Source of the DNA: Zoogloea sp041911615 | GTDB taxonomy: Bacteria > Pseudomonadota > Gammaproteobacteria > Burkholderiales > Rhodocyclaceae | Assembly: GCF_041911615.1 (NCBI RefSeq) | Contig: NZ_JAYROR010000053.1 | Span: forward strand, 1 to 10,943 | Length of the DNA stretch: 10,943 nt | Direction: 5' to 3' | Shown: positions 5,787-10,943 of the stretch, in pieces | Numbering within the stretch: position 1 is the stretch's first letter | Layout: each line of letters starts with the position of its first letter | Program-made: the position numbers and the translations under genes | The notes under the pieces: model-generated | Database searches by the model: none | What the model saw: only the letters and a program-made list of their open reading frames with translations | What the model was told of the DNA's origin: nothing

Positions 5787-7520
5787 TCAGCCCCGTTCGG
5801 CGAGCCGGAAGGTGACATCCACGCGGTTGCCGGCGCCGCTGTAGCGCACTTCCTCGCAGACCCGCAGGAGCAGCGGAATGCCCCGGCCGTGGCCCTTCAG
5901 CATCTCCTCGCTGGTGGGCTCGCGGGAGGCCTCCTGGACCTGCAGTTCGTAGTCGAAGCCCGGCCCGGTATCGGCACAGCCGATGTGGAGCATCGGCGCC
6001 CGGTCGAGACTCTGACGCAGGGTCAGATCGAACTCCACGGCGCCCACCGCCAGCCGCGACAAGCGCCGCGAGCGCTCCTCGAGGTAGACGTCCATGCCCT
6101 CGGCCCCCACCTTCAGGGACGACGGCAGGCGCAGCAAGCCATGGTCAAGCGCGTTGTTGAACAGCTCCGACAGCACCAGGAACAACCGCCCGGCAAACGG
6201 CCGCACGCCGTCGAACTGCTCGATGCAGCCAAGGATCAACGGCACCGCGTCGAGGCGTTTCAGGTCGGTGGCGCCCAGGCGCAGCACCAGCCGCCAGTCG
6301 CTGGCGTTGAACGGCACGGGTGCATCGCCGGCCGGCAGCGCCGGCATCGGGTTGGGGGAATCGGTGAGGGCGATGTGGGCAATCGAGATGTCGTCGCGGG
6401 GCGGCTTGCCCCCGGTGAGGCCATGGACGATCTCGGTCAGGCGCGGCAGACGCGCCGCCGCCTCGAGCCCCTCGATGGCCCGCCCCAGCCCATCGACACC
6501 GAGCGCCACGCCCTGCGCATCCTCCTGCTCGATGAGGCCATCGGAGAACAGCAGCAGGTGGTCGAGGGGATTGACCACGTGGGTATCGACCGTGCCGTCG
6601 AACTCGTCGTCGTCCACCACGCCGAGGGGGAAATGGTGGCGGTTGAAGTGGATGCGCACGCCGCCGTCGGGCCGCACCAGCAAAGGGCCGGGGTTGCCGC
6701 CGTTCCAGACGGTGACGTAACGCTCGCGGAAATTGACCGCCGCCAGCGTGGCGGCGATGAAACGATCCACCGGCAGCAGCGCCCGCACCTTGCTGTTGAT
6801 CTCGCGGGCGATGGCATCGATGCCGAAACCGCGCTCGGTCATGCGGTAGAACGGCGCGGTGACCGGCAGCACGTTGAGGGAGGCGGCCAGCCCGTGACCG
6901 GCACCGTCGGCGAGGAGCACGTGGAGCACGTTGCCCGGCGTGCGCGCGGCGGCGATCAGGTCGCCGCTGAACTCGGCCGCCGAGGCGATGAAATGGGACA
7001 CCGCGGGGTCGCCCAGCGCCTCGCGGTTGATCAGGCGCTCCATCACGAAGCGCGCCAGCCGCTGCTCCTCCTCCTGCAGGCTGCGGTAGCGGGCCAGTTC
7101 GCGATTGCGGGCCTCGGCCTGCCGCTGCATCGCCTTCAGGCGCAGGATCACGCCGAGCTTGGCGTGGAGCATCTCGCGGGACGCCGGCTTGCACAGATAA
7201 GCGTCGGCGCCGGCCTCGAGGGCGCGCATCTGGGTCGCCTCGTCCAGACTGCCGGTGAACACCAGGCTGGGGATCCAGCTGCCGTCGGTCCGCATCCGGA
7301 CCGTCTGGAGCAGTTCGATGCCGTCCATCCCGGGCAGGCCGACGTCGGTCATCAGCACGTCCGGGTAGGCGCGGGCGATGTGATCGAGCGCTTCGTTGGC
7401 CGTGCTGACGCCGGCGACGCGGTGGCCCAAGGCCACCAGATCCCGACGGATCAGGAAAAGATCGTCGGGATTGTCATCTACAACAAGAATGAAGAGGGAT
7501 TCGGGGGCTGTGTCGGCCAC
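5787..7520 (-). CDS. Response regulator with PP2C/SpoIIE phosphatase and RsbW-like kinase domains (HsbR-like)
   Basis: This 577-residue protein fuses three modules. The receiver (about residues 8-128) has acidic pocket Asp15/Asp16, phospho-acceptor Asp59 (in LMTDVGLPGMDG), Thr89 and Lys111-Pro. A short coiled-coil linker (about 128-165) precedes a SpoIIE-type PP2C phosphatase (about 170-385) with metal-binding aspartates in SGDL (Asp187), ADGAGHG (Asp205), FSDGL (Asp327) and RDD (376-377). The C-terminal GHKL kinase domain (about 405-575) has an N-box LSELFNNALDHG, a G1 box CADTGPGFD and a G2 box GHGRGIPLLL. The same order occurs in HsbR of Pseudomonas aeruginosa, which sets the phosphorylation of a STAS antagonist. 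The presumed substrate is the STAS protein encoded just upstream. The GTG start at 7520 is three bases after that gene's stop and has no clear ribosome-binding site, so translation is probably coupled. Its upstream histidine kinase or Hpt protein is not in the window. Confidence 0.92.
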   Translation of the reverse strand: MADTAPESLFILVVDDNPDDLFLIRRDLVALGHRVAGVSTANEALDHIARAYPDVLMTDVGLPGMDGIELLQTVRMRTDGSWIPSLVFTGSLDEATQMRALEAGADAYLCKPASREMLHAKLGVILRLKAMQRQAEARNRELARYRSLQEEEQRLARFVMERLINREALGDPAVSHFIASAAEFSGDLIAAARTPGNVLHVLLADGAGHGLAASLNVLPVTAPFYRMTERGFGIDAIAREINSKVRALLPVDRFIAATLAAVNFRERYVTVWNGGNPGPLLVRPDGGVRIHFNRHHFPLGVVDDDEFDGTVDTHVVNPLDHLLLFSDGLIEQEDAQGVALGVDGLGRAIEGLEAAARLPRLTEIVHGLTGGKPPRDDISIAHIALTDSPNPMPALPAGDAPVPFNASDWRLVLRLGATDLKRLDAVPLILGCIEQFDGVRPFAGRLFLVLSELFNNALDHGLLRLPSSLKVGAEGMDVYLEERSRRLSRLAVGAVEFDLTLRQSLDRAPMLHIGCADTGPGFDYELQVQEASREPTSEEMLKGHGRGIPLLLRVCEEVRYSGAGNRVDVTFRLAERG

Positions 7521-7523
7521 CGG

Positions 7524-7829
7524 TCAAACGATCGGAAAGAGCTTGCCGAAGTTGGCGATGTCGAGCACCTGACGCACGCTGCCGCGGGCGTTGGCGAGGC
7601 ACACGGTCTTGCCGGAAGTCTTGGCCTTGTCCCGCAGCATCAGCAGCATGCCGAGCGCCGAGCTGTCGAGATAGGCGACATTGCCCAGGTCGACCGCCAC
7701 TTCGGTGGTACCCGGACTGCCGAGGGCTTTATCGACCGCGTCGCGGAATTCGCGGTGGGAGTTGAAATCAAACCGCCCGGAGAGCTGAATCCTGGCTTGA
7801 CTCTGCAGGGTGCTGACGCTGGTATCCAT
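7524..7829 (-). CDS. STAS-domain anti-sigma-factor antagonist (HsbA-like)
   Basis: This 101-residue single STAS domain belongs to the SpoIIAA/RsbV/HsbA class. These cytoplasmic proteins switch partners according to phosphorylation of one serine. The signature YLDSSALGMLL is present; by comparison with SpoIIAA Ser58 the phospho-acceptor should be Ser56, with Ser57 next to it. Length is typical of the family. The ATG at 7829 is preceded by GAGG six bases upstream, a good site. It lies 67 bases after cheB and three bases before the PP2C/kinase response regulator, which very likely both phosphorylates and dephosphorylates it. The downstream target (FlgM, another anti-sigma factor, or a diguanylate cyclase as in Pseudomonas) cannot be told from sequence. 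The gap before it has an AT-rich pocket around 7841-7850 but no convincing -35 element. Confidence 0.93.
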   Translation of the reverse strand: MDTSVSTLQSQARIQLSGRFDFNSHREFRDAVDKALGSPGTTEVAVDLGNVAYLDSSALGMLLMLRDKAKTSGKTVCLANARGSVRQVLDIANFGKLFPIV

Positions 7830-7896
7830 TTCTTGCCTCTAATTATTTGTTCGACCTACTCCACCCCTGCCGACGAGCCGCCGGCACGGGCGCTGT

Positions 7897-8991
7897 TCAT
7901 GTCTGCGGCCCCCGTCGTTCAAGGTTCCGCAGGCGGGCCAGCACACGCGGCCCGATTTCCTTCAGCGGCGCCACGTCGTCGAGGGCGCCGATTGCCGCCG
8001 CTTCACGCGGCATCCCATACACCACGCAGGATTCCTGATCCTGCCCGATGGTCCAGGCGCCGGCGTGCTTCATCGCCAGCAGCCCCTGGGCTCCATCCTT
8101 GCCCATCCCGGTGAGAATCACGCCCAGGGCATTGCCCCGCACCTGGCTCGCCGCCGAGTTGAACAGCACATCCACCGCCGGCCGATGCCGGTTGACCGGC
8201 TCGCTCTGGGCCAGCTCGCACACGTATCCGCCGACGCCACGTCGCACCGACAGATGCGAATGTCCGGGCGCGAGATACACCGTGCCCGGCACCACCTTCT
8301 CGCCATGCTCGGCTTCCTTGACCCGCAACCGGCACAGCCCGTCGAGCCGTTTGGCGAACGACGCCGTGAACATTTCCGGCATATGCTGGACCATCAGGAT
8401 GCCCGGCATCTGCCCGGGCAGAGAACATAGCACTTCCTTGATCGCCTCGGTACCACCGGTGGAGGCGCCGATCAATACCAGCTTGTCCTGCAATACGCGT
8501 TCCGGGAGCCCCGAAGCGATGCCACCGGAGGCCTCGGAAGTCTCTCGCAGCAAGGGTTTCGGGCTTGCCGCCGACTTGGCCGGAACCCTTGGCCGGGCGC
8601 CGTAGGCGGCCCTGACCTTTTCACAAATTTCTACACGATAGTGCTCCAGCCCTCCCGACGAATCGAGCTTCGGCTTGGGCAGGAAATCCACCGCGCCCAA
8701 TTCCAGCGCCTGCAAGGTCGCCTCCGAGCCGCGCTTGGTCAGGCTCGAAATCATCACCACGGGCATCGGTCGCAACCGCATCAGACGGGCCAGGAAATCG
8801 AGCCCGTCCATTTTCGGCATTTCGATATCCAGCGTCAGCACGTCCGGATTGTGCGTCTTGATCATTTCCCGCGCCACGATGGGATCGGGTGCCAACCCGA
8901 CCACGTGGAGATCCGGCGCGGAATTGATGATCTCGGCCAGCATTCCGCGCATGACCGCGGAGTCGTCGACGATGAGAACCTTGATTGCCAT
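7897..8991 (-). CDS. cheB: Protein-glutamate methylesterase/glutaminase CheB
   Basis: CheB removes methyl groups from receptor glutamates and deamidates receptor glutamines; CheA phosphorylation activates it. The 364-residue protein has an N-terminal receiver (about 1-125) with Asp9/Asp10, phospho-acceptor Asp55 (in LTLDIEMPKMDGLDF) and Lys105. A Ser/Ala/Pro-rich linker (about 130-165) is followed by the methylesterase domain. Its catalytic triad, equivalent to Salmonella Ser164, His190 and Asp286, is Ser177 (IGASTGG), His203 (VQHMP) and Asp299 (GMGKDG), all offset by 13. The ATG at 8991 begins the receiver directly (MAIKVLIVDDSAVMR); a longer frame from a TTG at 9033 adds 14 unconserved residues and is rejected. 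The ribosome-binding site is weak. It is 38 bases after cheD. Confidence 0.97.
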   Translation of the reverse strand: MAIKVLIVDDSAVMRGMLAEIINSAPDLHVVGLAPDPIVAREMIKTHNPDVLTLDIEMPKMDGLDFLARLMRLRPMPVVMISSLTKRGSEATLQALELGAVDFLPKPKLDSSGGLEHYRVEICEKVRAAYGARPRVPAKSAASPKPLLRETSEASGGIASGLPERVLQDKLVLIGASTGGTEAIKEVLCSLPGQMPGILMVQHMPEMFTASFAKRLDGLCRLRVKEAEHGEKVVPGTVYLAPGHSHLSVRRGVGGYVCELAQSEPVNRHRPAVDVLFNSAASQVRGNALGVILTGMGKDGAQGLLAMKHAGAWTIGQDQESCVVYGMPREAAAIGALDDVAPLKEIGPRVLARLRNLERRGPQT

Positions 8992-9008
8992 GCTTCGCTT
9001 TCTGAATC

Positions 9009-9026
9009 GGTCGGAATAAGCCGACC
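9009..9026. repeat. Inverted repeat between cheD and cheB
   Basis: GGTCGG (9009-9014) pairs perfectly with CCGACC (9021-9026) around a six-base AT-rich loop, within the 38-base cheD-cheB gap and just before the poor cheB ribosome-binding site. No T-run follows it on the transcribed strand, so termination is unlikely. It could affect message stability or cheB translation. Confidence 0.45.
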
Positions 9027-9029
9027 CGG

Positions 9030-9647
9030 TCAACCAAATAGCTCGACGTCGCCTTGCACATTGTCACGTCGAAGCCGGGCTTCGTATTCGCGCTCGCGCG
9101 CGATGAGCGTGTCGTTTTTCACGCGTACCAGCTTTTTCATCATGACCCGACCACTCACCGGAAAGAAATAGACCTTTCGTGGATAGATATCGAGCAAATC
9201 CTGCGCCACGACTGGAATTCGCTCGGTTTCGAGGTAATCGAGAACGAATTGCGCATTCTTCTCTCCGACCTGGGCCTGGGTCAGGCTGGCGAGCACTTTG
9301 CCGCCCCCGAAAACCTTTGCCTCGAGACTGCTTCGCCGGGCGCCCAATTTGAGCAGGTGATTGAGCAGCACTTCCATCGCATACGCACCGTAGCGGGCCG
9401 AGGACGACAGCACCCCCGATTCGCTGCCCTCGGGCAGCATGAAATGATTCATTCCGCCCAGGCCTTTATCGCGGTCGCGAATGCACGCGGTGACGCAGGA
9501 GCCCAGCACCGTGACGAGCAGCATGTCGGCCGTCGTCACGAAATACTCGCCCGGCAACACCTTCACCGCGTCGCATTCGAAAGTGCGGTCGAAATAGCGA
9601 TTGGTCGCCAGATGCTCCACATAGCCGGCATCAACGGTCACGGGCAT
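9030..9647 (-). CDS. cheD: Chemoreceptor glutamine deamidase CheD
   Basis: CheD converts particular receptor glutamines to glutamates, tuning receptor activity; in some bacteria it also works with the CheC phosphatase, which is not seen here. From the ATG at 9647 the protein is 205 residues. The catalytic motif VTVLGSCVTAC gives the nucleophile Cys51, with nearby Thr46 as the likely Thr of the triad and His68 in MNHFMLP as the catalytic histidine. The glycine-rich VFGGGKVL stretch is also typical. The start overlaps the end of cheR by 17 bases. Candidates are ATG at 9659, ATG at 9647 and GTG at 9641; an AAAGGA site at 9651-9656 is best spaced for the GTG. The C-terminal tail is highly charged. 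Local GC content is visibly lower than in the neighbouring genes. Confidence 0.93.
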   Translation of the reverse strand: MPVTVDAGYVEHLATNRYFDRTFECDAVKVLPGEYFVTTADMLLVTVLGSCVTACIRDRDKGLGGMNHFMLPEGSESGVLSSSARYGAYAMEVLLNHLLKLGARRSSLEAKVFGGGKVLASLTQAQVGEKNAQFVLDYLETERIPVVAQDLLDIYPRKVYFFPVSGRVMMKKLVRVKNDTLIAREREYEARLRRDNVQGDVELFG

Positions 9648-10506
9648 CCGTCCTTTCATAGACCGTCCGCCCCAGCGAACGGAAGATGTCCGCCGCATGG
9701 AGGAAGCTTTCCGAATGCCCCGCGAACAGCAGGCCATCCTGCTTGAGCAGCGGCACGAAGCGCTTGAGGATCGCGTACTGGGTGGGCTTGTCGAAATAGA
9801 TCATCACGTTGCGACAGAACATGATGTCGAACGGCCCCTGCAGCGCCCAGTTCTTGTCGAGCAGATTGATGCGCTTGAACTCGATCAAGCGCTGCAGCTC
9901 CGGCCGCACCCGGGCGAACCCCGCCTGGCTGCCGGTGCCCTTCAGGAAAAAGCGTTGAATCCGCTCCCGCGACATGCGCTCGATGCGGTCCAGGCCATAG
10001 ACGCCCTTCTGGCAGGTGGTGAGCACGTTGGTGTCGATGTCGGTCGCGACGATCTGGACCGGCGGCGTCATCGTGTTGAAGGCCTCGCAGGCGGTGATCG
10101 CCAGGCTGTATGGCTCCTCGCCGGTGGACGCGGCGCTGCACCAGATGCGCACCGGCGTGCGGCCGACGTGCTTCTTCAGGCGTTCGGCCAGGATGTCGAA
10201 GTGATGGGCTTCGCGAAAGAAGGAGGTCAGGTTGGTGGTGAGGCTATTGACGAAGGTCTCCCACTCCTCCGGCTCGCGTTCGGCGCGATCCAGGTATTCG
10301 GCAAAGCTGCGGTCGCCGCGCGCGCGCAGTCGGCGCGCCAGGCGGCTGTAGACCATGTCCTGCTTGACCGGCGACAACGAGATGCCGGCGTGCTTGTAAA
10401 TGAGGGCCCGCACCCGCTCGAAGTCGGCGGTCGAAAACGCGAACTCCCGGTCCGGCGTGCCGAGGCTCGGCGACACCACCGCGGCGCGGGCCGGCGCGGC
10501 AGCCAC
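9631..10506 (-). CDS. cheR: Chemoreceptor glutamate methyltransferase CheR (5' end uncertain)
   Basis: CheR transfers methyl groups from S-adenosylmethionine to receptor glutamates. From the GTG at 10506 the protein is 291 residues. It has the N-terminal helical domain (about 22-95, ending LTTNLTSFFRE), the SAM-binding motif WCSAASTGEEPYS (122-134), VATDID (153-158), and the conserved FCRNVMIYFD (230-239) and AGHSES (262-267) segments. The region near 190-215 corresponds to the beta-subdomain that in enteric CheR binds receptor pentapeptides. The GTG has no ribosome-binding site. An ATG at 10573, just after the preceding receptor gene, would be the natural start but is one base out of frame; removing one base from the G-run at 10552-10555 would join it in frame and give 313 residues. 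The enzyme core is intact either way. Confidence 0.92.
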   Translation of the reverse strand: MAAAPARAAVVSPSLGTPDREFAFSTADFERVRALIYKHAGISLSPVKQDMVYSRLARRLRARGDRSFAEYLDRAEREPEEWETFVNSLTTNLTSFFREAHHFDILAERLKKHVGRTPVRIWCSAASTGEEPYSLAITACEAFNTMTPPVQIVATDIDTNVLTTCQKGVYGLDRIERMSRERIQRFFLKGTGSQAGFARVRPELQRLIEFKRINLLDKNWALQGPFDIMFCRNVMIYFDKPTQYAILKRFVPLLKQDGLLFAGHSESFLHAADIFRSLGRTVYERTDARDR

Positions 10507-10585
10507 GGCGGGACGCGCGACGGACGCCCCGGCCGGTCGACTCGCGCCGACGGGGAAGCTGTTTATCTGTCATGGCGTGGCTTTC

Positions 10586-10943
10586 TCAGAATTCTTCCCA
10601 TTCGTCTTCCACATCCCCCACGGCGGCAGCCGTGGCGCGGCGCGGCGCCTTGGCCACCGGACGGGCCGGCGCGACCGGGCGGACGCTGCGCTCGGGCAGA
10701 CGCGCCACGTTGTCGGGCACCGCCGCCACGGTCGGGGCTTGCGCACCGCCCGCCAGCCGGAACATCGACACCGCCCGCACCAGCGTACGCGCCTGATCCT
10801 CGAGGCTCTCGGCGGCGGCGGCGGCCTCCTCGACCAGGGCCGCGTTCTGCTGGGTCACCTCGTCCATCTGCCCGACCGCCTGGGTCACCTGCTCGATCCC
10901 GCCGCTCTGCTCCTGGCTCGCTTCCGAAATCTCGGTCACCAGC
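10586..10943 (-). CDS. Methyl-accepting chemotaxis protein, C-terminal part (cut by window edge), with CheR-tether pentapeptide
   Basis: The 118 visible residues are the end of a chemoreceptor whose start lies beyond position 10943. They begin in the descending arm of the signalling coiled coil, with the very characteristic sequence ISEASQEQSGGIEQVTQAVG followed by MDEVTQQNAALVEEAAAAAESL. After about 45 residues comes an Ala/Pro/Arg-rich flexible linker of some 45-50 residues. The protein ends in acidic residues and EWEEF, which fits the xWxxF tether (NWETF in E. coli Tar and Tsr) that recruits CheR and CheB. The sensory and membrane domains are not visible. cheR lies immediately downstream, consistent with a working tether. 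Confidence 0.93.
   Translation of the reverse strand, partial: LVTEISEASQEQSGGIEQVTQAVGQMDEVTQQNAALVEEAAAAAESLEDQARTLVRAVSMFRLAGGAQAPTVAAVPDNVARLPERSVRPVAPARPVAKAPRRATAAAVGDVEDEWEEF

Noticed and set aside
5760..5795. Possible terminator after the PP2C/kinase regulator (CGGGGC and GCCCCG arms)
   Set aside because: Arms are only six bases with a loop of about 23 bases, one arm overlaps the coding end, and there is no T-run; likely chance in GC-rich DNA.
7836..7870. Sigma-70 promoter for the STAS gene (AATAAT-like -10 in the AT-rich pocket)
   Set aside because: No acceptable -35 element at 16-18 bases; the pocket may simply be the leader with the ribosome-binding site.
320..8114. Several very long plus-strand open frames (320-2017, 2018-3865, 3862-5643, 5889-8114)
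   Set aside because: They lie antisense to well-recognised chemotaxis genes, have low-complexity His/Val/Asp/Gly/Arg compositions typical of the reverse strand of high-GC genes, and show no domain signature.
8992..9033. Fourteen-residue extension of CheB from a TTG overlapping cheD
   Set aside because: No ribosome-binding site and no family similarity; the receiver domain begins right at the ATG at 8991.
9660..9737. Extended CheD start inside cheR
   Set aside because: The extra residues are an out-of-frame reading of the CheR C-terminus and unlike CheD family N-termini.

Overview
This window is a dense chemotaxis locus from a high-GC Gram-negative bacterium. Every gene I can support lies on the minus strand, so transcription runs from high to low coordinates. 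The presence of CheZ (a phosphatase of beta- and gammaproteobacteria), CheD and tandem CheV, together with very high GC, suggests a betaproteobacterium. The protein style fits the Rhodocyclales (Azoarcus/Thauera-like), but I infer that from family resemblance and have not tested it.

In transcription order, the first block (10943 down to 7897) is an adaptation module. It contains the C-terminal end of a chemoreceptor that finishes in a CheR-tether pentapeptide (EWEEF), then cheR (methyltransferase), cheD (receptor glutamine deamidase) and cheB (methylesterase/deamidase). The genes are tightly packed or overlapping. The start of cheR is abnormal: the only nearby ATG is one base out of frame with the rest of the gene.

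The second block (7829 down to 5787) is not a standard chemotaxis component. It pairs a small STAS-domain anti-sigma-factor antagonist with a response regulator whose receiver is fused to both a PP2C/SpoIIE phosphatase and an RsbW-type kinase domain. This is a partner-switching module, most like HsbA-HsbR of Pseudomonas aeruginosa.

The third block (5740 down to 3934) is a single chemoreceptor gene preceded by a good match to a sigma-28 (FliA) flagellar promoter. The receptor has two back-to-back membrane helices with almost no periplasmic loop, and a sensory-looking domain at its cytoplasmic C-terminus.

The fourth block (3914 down to 1) begins with another strong sigma-28 promoter match. It carries two tandem cheV genes, cheY, cheZ and the 5' end of cheA (phosphotransfer domain only; the window ends inside it). 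No cheW is seen.

Together the genes give signal input (receptors), kinase phosphorelay (CheA to CheY and CheV), signal termination (CheZ) and adaptation (CheR/CheB/CheD). The inserted partner switch could couple chemotactic or flagellar state to a sigma factor. Because the two downstream units carry sigma-28-like promoters, a plausible but unproven circuit is that the partner switch acts on FlgM/FliA and so on transcription of the genes beside it. Long open frames on the plus strand are antisense shadows created by high GC. No RNA genes, insertion sequences or CRISPR arrays were seen, and no gene-free stretch exceeds 300 bases.
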